From positions 1 through 52,628 of the forward strand of contig NZ_SMJZ01000034.1 of NCBI RefSeq assembly GCF_004348345.1: DNA of 52,628 nt. Reading direction: 5' to 3'. Source of the DNA: Nonomuraea longispora. GTDB taxonomy: Bacteria > Actinomycetota > Actinomycetes > Streptosporangiales > Streptosporangiaceae. A program made the position numbers and the translations under genes. Positions 26,867-35,659 of the stretch are shown piece after piece; position 1 is the stretch's first letter; the number at the start of each line of letters is the position of its first letter. The notes beneath the pieces are model-generated. The model ran no database searches, had not been told where the DNA came from, and was given only the letters and a program-made list of their open reading frames with translations.

Positions 26867-27999
26867 CCCGGCGCCCGAGAGTCATCGTGTGCGGCACGGG
26901 GTTCGGCCGCATTCACCTGCGGGCCGTGCGGAGCTCGCCGGACGTGGAGCTCGCGGGGGTGCTGGCGCGGGGCAGCGACCAGTCCCGGCGTATCGCCTCT
27001 GAGCACGGCGTCACCTGTTTCACCGACGTCGACGATCTCCCCGGAGACGTGGACATCGCCTGCGTGGTCGTTACGGGCGGGACCGGCGGCGGCGACGGCA
27101 CCGTGTTGGCCCTGCGGCTGCTGGCCCGCGGGATCCACGTCATGCAGGAACTTCCCTTGCACCGCGACGAACTGGAGTCGTGCCTGCGGGCGGCCCGTGA
27201 GCACGGGGTGCACTACCGGGTGAACGCCTTCCACCCGCACCTCGCGCCCGTCCGCCGTTTCCTGGACGCCGCAGAGGTGGCCCGGCGGCGTCAACGACCG
27301 CTCTTCGTCGACACGGCCTGCGCGATCCAGGTGCTCCCCTCGCTGCTGGACATCGTCGGGCGCGCGGTGGGCGGGTTGCGGCCATGGCGCTTCGCCGACC
27401 CCGACACCGTCCCACCGGAGCTGGCGGCGCTCGCGGGAACGCCCGCTCCTTACTCCACCGTCCACGGGGTGATCGGCGAAGTGCCCGTGACGCTCCGCGT
27501 GCAGAACCAGATAAACCCCTCCGACCTCGACAACCATGCGCTGCTGCTGCACCGGGTCAGTGTGGGCTTCGAAGGCGGTGTGCTCTCTCTGGCCGACACC
27601 CACGGGCCCGTGCTGTGGAGCCCGCGCCTGCACGGCGAACGCGACGCCACCGGACGCCTGGTCCTCAGCGGCCCGGAGACCGGTCGCCTCGGTGTGTCCA
27701 GTACGCAGCGCCTCGACGGTGCCAAGGCGCCCGGGGCACAGGACCCGACCTTTCTCGAGATCTTCGATCGGGTCTGGCCGGACGCCGTGGTGCACGCCCT
27801 GCGAGAGTTCCAGCAGGACATCGCCGGCTCGGCGGGTGCCCCCCAGCCGGCGAAGTGGTCGCAGTGGGCGCTCAGCCTCACCGCACAGTGGCAGGACCTG
27901 TCGGCCCGGCTCGGGCCGCCAGAGCCGATCCACCCGCCGGAGCCCCAACCGCTGCCGCTGCCGGAACTGCTCGCCGAACTGCAGCAGGAGGGACGGTGA
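26863..27999 (+). CDS. Thiazolinyl imine reductase (PchG/YbtU/Irp3 family)
   Basis: 378 aa, Gfo/Idh/MocA-like Rossmann enzyme with the nucleotide loop VIVCGTGFGRIHLRAV at the N-terminus, followed by the family's VVVTGGTGGGDG and QELPLHRDEL stretches. The family reduces the C=N of one thiazoline on the carrier-bound intermediate to a thiazolidine using NADPH. In pyochelin this precedes N-methylation by the PchF embedded MT, and an MT of that kind lies in the preceding gene. ATGA-coupled to NRPS2. Which ring is reduced cannot be read from sequence. Confidence 0.9.
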   Translation: MTRRPRVIVCGTGFGRIHLRAVRSSPDVELAGVLARGSDQSRRIASEHGVTCFTDVDDLPGDVDIACVVVTGGTGGGDGTVLALRLLARGIHVMQELPLHRDELESCLRAAREHGVHYRVNAFHPHLAPVRRFLDAAEVARRRQRPLFVDTACAIQVLPSLLDIVGRAVGGLRPWRFADPDTVPPELAALAGTPAPYSTVHGVIGEVPVTLRVQNQINPSDLDNHALLLHRVSVGFEGGVLSLADTHGPVLWSPRLHGERDATGRLVLSGPETGRLGVSSTQRLDGAKAPGAQDPTFLEIFDRVWPDAVVHALREFQQDIAGSAGAPQPAKWSQWALSLTAQWQDLSARLGPPEPIHPPEPQPLPLPELLAELQQEGR

Positions 28000-28004
28000 G
28001 GAGG

Positions 28005-28775
28005 ATGACGGAGCCTGCGGGCCGGTGGCTGCGCTGTTACCAGCCGCGCCAGGCAGTGGGCTGCCGGCTGATCTGCCTGCCGCACGCCGGCGGCTCGGCG
28101 AGCGCCTACCGGGCCTGGCCCGCGTTGGTCGGCGAGCGGATCGAGGTGCACATCGCGCAGTACCCCGGCAGGGAGGACCGATACGCCGAGCCCCATGTCC
28201 ACGACCTCCCCACGGCAGCGGCCAGGATCGCCGACGAGGTCGCCCCCCTCACCCGGGGCCGGTACGCCCTGTTCGGCCACAGCATGGGCGGGGCCATCGC
28301 CTACGAGGTCGCGGTCATGCTGCTCCAGCGTGGCCTGCCGCCACCGGTGCACCTGTTCGTCTCGGGACGGGAGCCCCCCGTCCATCACCGCGACGGCACC
28401 GTCCACAGCCTGGACGACGAGGGGATCGCCGCCGAGCTGATCCGGCTGAGCCCGTCCAACAAGGAGCTGCTGGCCGAGCCGGAACTGGCGGCGCTCGTGC
28501 TGCCGATCATCCGGAGCGACTACCGGCTCATCGAGTCCTACCGACCGGGCGCGGACGTCGTGCTGCCCGTTCGGATCACCGTGCTGGCCGGCATCGACGA
28601 CGGGGAACTCAGCCTGGCCGAGGCGCGCGACTGGTCCCGCTACACCGATCGGGAGATGCGCCTGCGCACATTTCCCGGTGACCACTTCTTCCTGAACGAA
28701 CACCGCAGGGCCGTGACCGGTCTCATCGCCGAGACGCTCAGCCCGATCGCCGACCCCCTGCCCCCGGCCCCATGA
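28005..28775 (+). CDS. Type II (editing) thioesterase
   Basis: 256 aa, alpha/beta hydrolase of the RifR/GrsT/YbtT class: LICLPHAGGSASAYRAWP near the N-terminus, nucleophile Ser93 in GHSMGG, and a C-terminal His in FPGDHFFL. It removes misprimed or stalled acyl groups from the PCP domains. The start is chosen at ATG 28005; a GTG at 27996 would overlap the reductase stop as GTGA and has GGAGGG 3 bases before it, so it remains an alternative (+3 residues). Confidence 0.9.
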   Translation: MTEPAGRWLRCYQPRQAVGCRLICLPHAGGSASAYRAWPALVGERIEVHIAQYPGREDRYAEPHVHDLPTAAARIADEVAPLTRGRYALFGHSMGGAIAYEVAVMLLQRGLPPPVHLFVSGREPPVHHRDGTVHSLDDEGIAAELIRLSPSNKELLAEPELAALVLPIIRSDYRLIESYRPGADVVLPVRITVLAGIDDGELSLAEARDWSRYTDREMRLRTFPGDHFFLNEHRRAVTGLIAETLSPIADPLPPAP

Positions 28776-28788
28776 TTGGCGGACTTCC

Positions 28789-29502
28789 ATGAAAGACACG
28801 CTCATTTCCCCGGCCGTCGAGTTCTACGACGTCGTCACCCGCACGCATTCGGAGGGAGGCGACGCGCTGCGCTCGGTCCTGGCCGAGGTCGACCCGTCGG
28901 CCGGTGCGATCCTCGACGTCGGCGCGGGAACAGGCAGGACAGTCCAGATCATCGCCGAGGCGGTGCCCGGCGCCCGGATCGTCGCCGTCGAACCCGACCT
29001 CGTGATGCGAACCGTCCTCACGCACCGCGTCGTCGCCGACGACGATCTGCGGTCCCGCGTCACCATCCTCGCCGATGACGCACAGGGGATGGCGATCCCG
29101 GAGACGCTGTCGGCCGTCGTGCTCTACGGCGTCCTGGGCATGCTCGACCGCGACGAGCGGGCGCGCCTGTGGGACAGGCTGCTGCCCCGGCTCGCTCCCG
29201 GCGCCCCGGTCGTCGTCGAGCTGCTTCCCATCGAGAAACCACAGACGCTGCCGCCGATGCCGTACGCGAAAGAACGTATCGGGGAGCATCTCTACGAGGC
29301 CACGCTGCGCGGGGAGCCCGGTGAGGACGACCTCATGGTGCTGAACACCACCTGGCGGATCACCGGTGAGGAAGGTGAGGTCCGCACCGTCCATGGAACC
29401 AGTCAGTGGCACACCTTCGGCCTCGACGACCTCGCCCGCGAGACCGGACTGACCGCCGAGCGGCTCACGCTCCAGGCGGGTCTCCTGCGGGCGGGCGGAT
29501 GA
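28789..29502 (+). CDS. Class I SAM-dependent methyltransferase in the siderophore operon
   Basis: 237 aa. Motif I is ILDVGAGTGRTVQII, followed by IVAVEPD (acidic end of beta2) and an AVVLYGVLGML segment typical of small-molecule methyltransferases. It lies 13 bases after the thioesterase and its stop overlaps the next start by ATGA, so it belongs to the operon. The acceptor is unknown: a phenol, heteroatom or carboxylate of the metallophore is possible. It is distinct from the methyltransferase embedded in NRPS2, so two methylations or one tailoring plus one self-protective step may occur. Confidence 0.8.
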   Translation: MKDTLISPAVEFYDVVTRTHSEGGDALRSVLAEVDPSAGAILDVGAGTGRTVQIIAEAVPGARIVAVEPDLVMRTVLTHRVVADDDLRSRVTILADDAQGMAIPETLSAVVLYGVLGMLDRDERARLWDRLLPRLAPGAPVVVELLPIEKPQTLPPMPYAKERIGEHLYEATLRGEPGEDDLMVLNTTWRITGEEGEVRTVHGTSQWHTFGLDDLARETGLTAERLTLQAGLLRAGG

Positions 29503-30623
29503 TCGGTGTGGCCGGCGTGACCGGGACCGTCGGAAGGCGCGCGGTCTCGGTGCTGGCCGGGCTTGGTGCCGGACCGCTCCGGCTGGGCGGTCGTCGCCCC
29601 GCCGAGCTGGAGCGGATCGCGGCCACACTCCCGGATGCGAGCGTGCACCGGCTCGATCTCGACGACCCGGAGAGCATGGACCGGTTCTGCTCGGGCTGCC
29701 ACACCGTGCTCAACTGTGCCGGCCCTTCGTATCTGATCCTCGATGCCCTCGCGCGGGCGGCCCTGCGCGGGGGAGCGGGCTACGTCGACGTCTCGGGTGA
29801 CGAGCCGGTGCACGAACGGCTCTCCGTGCTCGGACTTGCGTCTCGCCGTGCGGTGCTCTCCGCGGGCGTCCTGCCTGGGCTGTCCGGGCTGATCCCCCGC
29901 TGGATGGCCGCCGGCTTCGATCGCGTGGACGCGCTGACCACCTACATCGGGGGCCTCGAACGGTGCAGCCCAGGCAGCGCGACCGACATGATCCTCAGCA
30001 TGCGGGGGGACTCAGGGGACCATTACGGTCAGGCCCTCGCCGGCTGGCGGAACGGCAAGATCGAGGTGGGGGTGCTGCGTCCCGTCACGGACGTGGAACT
30101 GCCCTTCTTCCCCGACCGAGTCACCCTGCAGCCGTTCTTCGGCGGTGAGTCGGAACGGCTGGCCTCCGCGATCGGAGCCGCGTCGATGGACTTCTGGAAC
30201 GTCTTCGCTGGCGACCGGCTGCTCAGCGCCTTCACCGGCATGCGTGGCCGGCCGCCGTGGACAGACGAGGAGATGGAGGCGGCTGTCGCCGAGCTCACCC
30301 GCGCGGCCGATCTCGACATGTTCGGGCGCCTGCCGTACTACACCCTGCTGTTCAGGATGGCGGGCGACGTCGCCGGCCGGCACTCCGTCCGCACCGTGGC
30401 GCTGCGGACGGAGGAGGCCTACCGGCTGATCGCCGTGGTCGCCGGCCTGACGACCCACGCGGTGGCCGAAGGCCGGATCCCGCCCGGCGTGCACTACGCG
30501 GCCGATGTACTCGATCCCGAGACGGTCATCGACGGGGTACGGCATTCCGGCGCTCTGGCCGCCTTCGAAGTGATCGACGACCTGGACATGGGGGCCGACC
30601 TCATGGACGAAGGCGCGCTCTGA
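29499..30623 (+). CDS. Saccharopine-dehydrogenase-like NAD(P)-binding oxidoreductase
   Basis: 374 aa from the ATG at 29499, ATGA-coupled to the methyltransferase. The N-terminus is a Rossmann loop (IGVAGVTGTVGRRAV) with LGGRRPAELERIA, then NCAGPSYLILDALARAALRGGAGYVDVSGDE, typical of saccharopine dehydrogenase-like proteins. Opine-metallophore dehydrogenases (staphylopine, pseudopaline) are distant functional analogues, which makes reductive condensation with a keto acid one idea. A second imine reductase is another. No pathway role can be assigned from sequence. Confidence 0.75.
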   Translation: MIGVAGVTGTVGRRAVSVLAGLGAGPLRLGGRRPAELERIAATLPDASVHRLDLDDPESMDRFCSGCHTVLNCAGPSYLILDALARAALRGGAGYVDVSGDEPVHERLSVLGLASRRAVLSAGVLPGLSGLIPRWMAAGFDRVDALTTYIGGLERCSPGSATDMILSMRGDSGDHYGQALAGWRNGKIEVGVLRPVTDVELPFFPDRVTLQPFFGGESERLASAIGAASMDFWNVFAGDRLLSAFTGMRGRPPWTDEEMEAAVAELTRAADLDMFGRLPYYTLLFRMAGDVAGRHSVRTVALRTEEAYRLIAVVAGLTTHAVAEGRIPPGVHYAADVLDPETVIDGVRHSGALAAFEVIDDLDMGADLMDEGAL

Positions 30624-30656
30624 AGGTCATCACATCCAACCGAACGAAAGAGACTC

Positions 30657-31208
30657 ATGACCGGCTACTCGACACGCACCATCATGATCGCGGCTGCGGT
30701 GGGAGTGGTGTTCGGCCTGCTGCTCATCCCGGCCAATATCTACACCCTCGCGATGACCATGACCTACCCGTTACTCGGGGCGGTGACGTGGGGGCTCTGG
30801 GGGATGGCCGCATACGTGGCCGTTGGATTGCTGCGCCGATTCGGCGTGGGGATTCTGGCGAACGTCGTCGCAGGGCTGGTCTCCGGACCGCTTACCGGGT
30901 ACGGCTGGGCGCTGGCGGCGACAATGCTCTTCTGGGGACTCGTCATCGAACTCCCCTTTCTGATCACCCGATACCGGCGGTTCCCCGTCGCCATCTTCCT
31001 GGGAACCGGTGCGTTCATCGGCCTCGCCAACGCCGCGATGGGGTGGGGGCCGCTGGGGCTCGGGCAGATGCAGCCCGTGATCGTCGCCCTTGTGGTCGGC
31101 GGCGCGGTGGCGAGTTGCGTCCTGTGCGCCTGGCTGTCGTACCTGTCCGTTGGTCGCCTCGCTGCCGCGGGAATCGGGGTCGGCCCCCGCCGGAGCCGGA
31201 CGCCATGA
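30657..31208 (+). CDS. ECF transporter S component (substrate-binding membrane protein)
   Basis: 183 aa, about six hydrophobic helices and little else; a short cytoplasmic Arg-rich tail. The arrangement S then fused A-A' then T with ATGA overlaps is a complete ECF (energy-coupling factor) transporter. The S protein determines substrate. It resembles the YkoE/thiamine-precursor type loosely in size and helix pattern, but the substrate cannot be named from sequence. Its location inside the NRPS operon suggests the metallophore, a precursor or a metal. It starts 33 bases after the dehydrogenase stop, the longest gap in this part of the operon; AAAGAG precedes the ATG. Confidence 0.82.
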   Translation: MTGYSTRTIMIAAAVGVVFGLLLIPANIYTLAMTMTYPLLGAVTWGLWGMAAYVAVGLLRRFGVGILANVVAGLVSGPLTGYGWALAATMLFWGLVIELPFLITRYRRFPVAIFLGTGAFIGLANAAMGWGPLGLGQMQPVIVALVVGGAVASCVLCAWLSYLSVGRLAAAGIGVGPRRSRTP

Positions 31209-32932
31209 CCCTGATCGAGGCCGAAGGCGTCGCGGTCCGTTACGACACGTCGGACGGATGGGTGGGAGGCGGGTTGGACCTGGACGTCTCCGTCGGAGAG
31301 GTCGTGCTGTTGCTGGGGCCCTCCGGGTGCGGGAAGTCCACCTTCGCCCTCACACTGAACGGGCTCGTCCCGCACAGCGTCCCGGCGGAGTTGCGCGGCA
31401 GGGTTCGCGTGGCTGGACGGGACACCGCCCATCATCCGCCCGGACGGCTGTGTGACGTGGTGGGAATGGTGTTCCAGGATCCCGATGCCCAGATCGTCTG
31501 CGCGACTCTGCTGGACGAGGTGTGCTTCGGCCTGGAGAACCTGCTGACCCCCCGAGCGGAGATCGAGCCGCGTGCCATGGCCGTCCTCGCCGAGGTCGGG
31601 CTGGCTGATACCTCGGAGCCGGCGCTGCGGGATCCGACGCGGTTGTCCGGCGGCGAGCGGCAGAAGCTGGCGCTCGCCTGTGCGCTGGCGACCCGGCCGA
31701 GCGTCCTGGTGCTGGACGAGCCGACAGCCAACCTCGACCCCAGGAGTACCCGCGACTTCTACCACCTTCTGGGCAGAGTGGCGGAGCACGGGACGAGCGT
31801 GATCCTGATCGAGCATGACCTGGACGACGCCGTCGCCATCGCGGACCGGGTCGTCGTCCTCGACGCGGAGGGAAAGGTGCGGCTGAGGGGCACCCCGGCC
31901 GAGGTTCTCGCCGGGCATGCCGACGAACTCGACGCACTCGGGGTGTACGGGCCCACGGCCGTGCAGGCCGCCCGGCGGCTCGGGCTGTACGGCGACGCGC
32001 CGCGGGATGCCCCGCTGACCCTGGAGGGCCTTGCCTCGGTCCTGCGTGAGGAACCCGTGACCGATCTCTCACGGGGACAGGTCGATGAGCGGGACGCGCA
32101 GTCGTCCCCCACCGAGATCATGGCTACCACCCTGGTGGAAGTGGACGACCTGACCGTCCGGCTGGGCGGCGCGGACGTGCTTCGCCGCGTCTCGCTCTCG
32201 GTTGCGCGCGGTGCCTATCTCGCGGTGATCGGGCTGAACGGCGCAGGCAAGAGCACGCTCGCAGGATGCCTGACGGGCGTGCTACGGCCGCCCCCGGGGC
32301 GAGTCCGCATCGACGGGGCAGACATTTCCAGGCTCTCGGCGCGGGAGCTGAGTGATCGCGTGGGATACGTCTTCCAGAACCCCGAGCACCAGTTCGTCAC
32401 CGGTTCCGTCGCCGAGGAACTCGCCCACGGGCTGTTCGTGCGTGGCCTTCCCGGCGACGAGGTGACCGAGCGGGTCGCCCTGATGCTCGAGCGCTTCGAC
32501 CTGGCCCGATACAAGGATGTGAACCCGTTCATGCTCTCGCACGGAGAGAAGCGCCGCCTGTCGGTGGCCACGGCGCTGATCTACGGGCCCGAGCTGCTGG
32601 TGCTGGACGAGCCCACGTTCGGCCAGGACCGGGCGCGGGCGGGGGAGCTGCTCTCCCTGCTCGACGCGTTGCACGCCGCGGGCACCACCGTGATAATCGT
32701 CAGCCACGACCTGCAACTGGTCGCGGAACACGCCACCCACGTCGCGGTGCTGGCCGACGGCGAGCTGCTCGCCCATGCCCCGGTCGAAGGCGTACTCCGC
32801 GATGACGCGCTGCTGGAAAGGGCAGGGCTGCTTCCCCCGCCGGTGCGCCGGCTCGCCACCGCGGTGGCCCCCGGCCGGCCCCGGTGGGAGACAGTGTTCC
32901 GGCTCACCGACCTCAGTCCGCGGCTGCGATGA
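31205..32932 (+). CDS. ECF transporter ATPase, two fused ABC domains (EcfA-EcfA')
   Basis: 575 aa. Domain 1: Walker A GPSGCGKST (about residues 38-46), VFQDPDAQIVCATLLDEV, signature LSGGERQKLALA, Walker B VLVLDEPTANLDP. Domain 2 (from about residue 310): GLNGAGKST, VFQNPEHQFVTGSVAEEL, signature LSHGEKRRLSVA, Walker B LLVLDEPTFGQD. The Q-loop FQDP/FQNP with downstream Q-hvat segments is the ECF A-type pattern. The signature of domain 2 is LSHGE rather than LSGGE. Energises the S/T membrane pair. ATGA overlaps with both neighbours. Confidence 0.92.
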   Translation: MTLIEAEGVAVRYDTSDGWVGGGLDLDVSVGEVVLLLGPSGCGKSTFALTLNGLVPHSVPAELRGRVRVAGRDTAHHPPGRLCDVVGMVFQDPDAQIVCATLLDEVCFGLENLLTPRAEIEPRAMAVLAEVGLADTSEPALRDPTRLSGGERQKLALACALATRPSVLVLDEPTANLDPRSTRDFYHLLGRVAEHGTSVILIEHDLDDAVAIADRVVVLDAEGKVRLRGTPAEVLAGHADELDALGVYGPTAVQAARRLGLYGDAPRDAPLTLEGLASVLREEPVTDLSRGQVDERDAQSSPTEIMATTLVEVDDLTVRLGGADVLRRVSLSVARGAYLAVIGLNGAGKSTLAGCLTGVLRPPPGRVRIDGADISRLSARELSDRVGYVFQNPEHQFVTGSVAEELAHGLFVRGLPGDEVTERVALMLERFDLARYKDVNPFMLSHGEKRRLSVATALIYGPELLVLDEPTFGQDRARAGELLSLLDALHAAGTTVIIVSHDLQLVAEHATHVAVLADGELLAHAPVEGVLRDDALLERAGLLPPPVRRLATAVAPGRPRWETVFRLTDLSPRLR

Positions 32933-33819
32933 CGGGACAGTCCGTCGCCACCGGCCACGCCTCCCAGACCACTCCCGACCGGGGAACGGCGGGACATCCG
33001 GGCCAACGGCCCCGGCCCCGGATCAACCCGCTGACCAAGATCGCGATCGTGCTGCCGCCGATGGTGGTGCTGCTGTTCGTCCGGGACGTCTTCACGCCTC
33101 TGGTCTTCACCGTGCTCGCCCTGACGGCCGCCGTCGCCGTGACGCGGCCCCGGCCGCTGAGGTTCCTGATCGGCGCCGCTGTCGCAGCCGTGGTCTTCAC
33201 GTGGACCGTCCTCGTGTTCGCGCTGACCACTGCCCCGCAGATCTCTGTTGGAACTCAGGTGGTTCTGGAAGTGGGGCCGCTGACCGTGCACGCCGGCGCG
33301 CTCGAGTCAGGCGCGGCGACGGTGTTGCGCGTCACCGGGCTGATCTCGTTGACCGTACTGGGTGGCGCGGGAACCCCGGGGCCGGAGCTCGCCGGTGCGC
33401 TGGTCAACCAGCTCAAGATCCCCTACCGGTACGTGTATCCCGCGCTGGTGGCGCTGCGCTTCGTGCCCCGGCTGCGCCGGGACATCGCGATCATCAACGC
33501 GGCACACCGGATCCGTGGCGTTCGTGAGCGGCGGGGACCGTTCGGCGCCTTGACCCGCGCGTCCCACATGCTCATCCCCTTGATGGCCGGAACCATTCGG
33601 CACGCCGAGAGGATCTCGCTCGCCATGGACGCCCGCGGATTCGGCGCCCATCCGACCCGCGAAGATCGCGTCCCCACCCGCTTCACCTGGCTCGACGCCC
33701 TCGTGATGACGCTCGGTATGGTCGCGGTGGCGGGGCTCTTCTGGTTGAGTGCCGCGCTGGGACACCTCGAGCTGGTGGGGACCGTGTATCCGTCCGCAGT
33801 GCCAGGAAATCGGGGGTGA
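32929..33819 (+). CDS. ECF transporter T component (EcfT transmembrane coupling protein)
   Basis: 296 aa; ATG at 32929 overlaps the ATPase stop (ATGA). A hydrophilic N-terminal tail of about 35 residues precedes NPLTKI, the usual start of EcfT. Helices follow, and the two coupling-helix X-R-G motifs are visible: IRG in AAHRIRGV and ARG in MDARGFGAH, with the intervening LVALRFVPRLRRDI. Couples the S component to the two ATPases. Last gene of the long rightward operon; no convincing terminator hairpin follows. Confidence 0.9.
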   Translation: MTGQSVATGHASQTTPDRGTAGHPGQRPRPRINPLTKIAIVLPPMVVLLFVRDVFTPLVFTVLALTAAVAVTRPRPLRFLIGAAVAAVVFTWTVLVFALTTAPQISVGTQVVLEVGPLTVHAGALESGAATVLRVTGLISLTVLGGAGTPGPELAGALVNQLKIPYRYVYPALVALRFVPRLRRDIAIINAAHRIRGVRERRGPFGALTRASHMLIPLMAGTIRHAERISLAMDARGFGAHPTREDRVPTRFTWLDALVMTLGMVAVAGLFWLSAALGHLELVGTVYPSAVPGNRG

Positions 33820-33831
33820 TACGCGCTTCCG

Positions 33832-34223
33832 GAGGAGCTGCGCGACTTCTCCCAGCCGGTCGGCTCCGGGGCCGTTCCGGTTCAAGTCGTGGACACCCGG
33901 CCGGTCGGTGGTGCTCACCCGCAACCCCGGCTACTGGGAAGGAGCCCCGCAGATTGAGGAGCTGGAGTTCCTGATCGCCAACGAGGAGTCCGCCCGGATC
34001 AATGCTGCTGGGCGGGCAGGTGGAGTACGCCCACGACCTGACGTCGGCCACCGCGCGCCAGCACGGCTCCCGCGCCCGGTTCGTGCACTCGCCCCGGAGT
34101 GACGGCGCGGAGCCGTTCTGGAAATCCGTCGCCGACGTCGTCCACGACGACCGGGACGGCGACCCCGGCCGTATCCCGACCGTCCACTACGAGATCCCGC
34201 TGCGCCTCCCGGCCAGGCGCTGA
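33832..34223 (+). pseudogene. Decayed extracellular solute-binding protein (SBP family 5) fragment
   Basis: Reading across three frames gives the mid-part of a peptide/nickel-type binding protein: LRDFSQPVGSG, then GPFRFKSWTPGRSVVLTRNPGYWEGAPQIEELEF..., then LLGGQVEYAHDLTSATARQH. Frameshifts lie near 33880 and 34005. N- and C-termini are absent; the last 40 codons (after HSPRS) look foreign to the family. It lies just after the ECF genes, but ECF transporters do not use such proteins, so it is likely an unrelated relic. Confidence 0.75.
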
Positions 34224-34747
34224 CAGACCGCGGGACGCGCGCGGGCGGTCCGGGAAGGGCGCCGTCGGCCCGGCACTTGGCCCACGACCGAGGTCGTCGC
34301 CGTGGACATGGATCCGCTGCTGCGGCCCCTCGCCCGTGCCGGCCTTCCGGCCGGCGATCGCCGACCTCGCCGCAGCACTCAGGACGACACGCGCCGCCCA
34401 GTACGGCGAGGAATGGGGTTCGTGGTGGCGATGCCGTGGGGAAGGAGCTGGGGGTGCTGTCCTCAGGGCTTTTGCAGGAGAAGCCCCGGATGGTGACCTC
34501 GGGGGCGCCGCCGGCGGCCGGTGGCGTCGAAGCCAGGCGGGAGGCCTTCTCCCGGTAGACGGGCATGGTCAGTTCCGCGGCGTCGCGGGCGCGAGCCGCC
34601 GTAGGGGTAGATGGTGACAGGGCCGGGCTGGTGGCGTTCGTGGCAGCACACCCCGTTGTAGGCGGTGACTACCAGGCGTCAGGCAGGCCAGGTCGGCCAC
34701 GGCAAGCCGGTCAGGTGCGGTCCAGTGGATCGGCCGCTGGGCGCTTG
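34224..34747. other. No recognisable gene
   Basis: High-GC DNA with only short open frames on both strands. None shows a motif, a ribosome site or coherent third-position bias over more than about 60 codons. Probably degraded sequence. Confidence 0.5.
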
Positions 34748-35554
34748 TCAGCGTTGATGGCCGATGCCTATCAGCACGGAAGCGTCCACCTGGTCGAGCC
34801 CTTCGCGCTCAAGGCTCGCGAAAAGGTCGTCGCGGACCCTCGACACCGCGTCGGCGTCCAGGCCGGTGAGCATGCCGCGGAACCCGCTGCCCGTGACGAG
34901 CAGCCAGGCGAGCTCGGAGGTCAGCGGCACGGCCAGGGGTGCCCTGGTGATCCGCGCATCCGCCAGCCCGAGGCCGGTCAGCCAGCCGGCCAGGCCCTCG
35001 TCGGTGTCGATTCTGGTGACAGAGTCCCGGCTGGACGGCGACTCCACGGCGGCGCCGCGCACTTTCTCGATCACGGCGTGCAACGCGCGGCCGTACTGTT
35101 CCAGCGCGCCCTTGGCCCAGGTGGTGACGGCGAAGCGGCCTCCCGGGCGTACCAGGCCGATGAGCCGCTTGACCGTCGCGTCCATGTCGGGGAGGAAGAA
35201 GACGCCGTGAACGCAGATGGCCGCGTCGTAACGGACGCCCGGCTGCCAGGTGGTGGCGTCGGCGCGGATGAATCGCAGATTGGCCAGCCCCTGGGCGTCG
35301 GCCCGGCGCCGGCCGTGAGCGAGCAGCGACTCGGCCAGGTCGATGGCGTCGACGGCGCCCTCTGGCCCGGCCGCCACCGCGGCGGGCAGGGCCGAGGCCC
35401 CCGCGCCGCAGCACACGTCGAGCACTCGTTCGCCCGGCCGCACGTCCGCTGTGCGGACGGTGGCGGCGCCGATCGGATCCCACAGGTGCGGAGCCAGGGA
35501 GACGAACTCCTCCGCGGTCGCGTCGAAGATCGCCCCGATCTCATCCGGCTTCAT
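34748..35554 (-). CDS. Class I SAM-dependent methyltransferase
   Basis: 268 aa. Motif I VLDVCCGAGASALPAA, acidic end of beta2 VDAIDLAESLL, then FIRADATTWQPG, YDAAICVHGVFFLPDMD and VRPGGRFAVTTWAKG, a UbiE/Coq5-type small-molecule methyltransferase. Convergent to the NRPS operon and not clearly part of it. A Zur-like half-conserved site about 85 bases upstream of the start raises the idea of co-regulation. Substrate unknown. Confidence 0.82.
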   Translation of the reverse strand: MKPDEIGAIFDATAEEFVSLAPHLWDPIGAATVRTADVRPGERVLDVCCGAGASALPAAVAAGPEGAVDAIDLAESLLAHGRRRADAQGLANLRFIRADATTWQPGVRYDAAICVHGVFFLPDMDATVKRLIGLVRPGGRFAVTTWAKGALEQYGRALHAVIEKVRGAAVESPSSRDSVTRIDTDEGLAGWLTGLGLADARITRAPLAVPLTSELAWLLVTGSGFRGMLTGLDADAVSRVRDDLFASLEREGLDQVDASVLIGIGHQR

Positions 35555-35638
35555 CGGACATCCTCCACAGGTCTCGGCCTCGGGCAGCAGGCCGTGCGAT
35601 GGCCTCCGCCTTGAGGGCTGCCATCACAAAAAGCGAAA

Positions 35639-35653
35639 TGAAAACCATTGCCG
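35639..35653. promoter_or_regulatory. Possible Zur-like site upstream of the methyltransferase
   Basis: TGAAAACCATTGCCG: the left arm fits a Zur-type half site well, the right arm poorly (11 of 15 to TGAAAATCATTTTCA). It sits in an AT-rich island about 85 bases before the minus-strand gene. Suggestive only. Confidence 0.3.
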
Positions 35654-35659
35654 CAAGTG

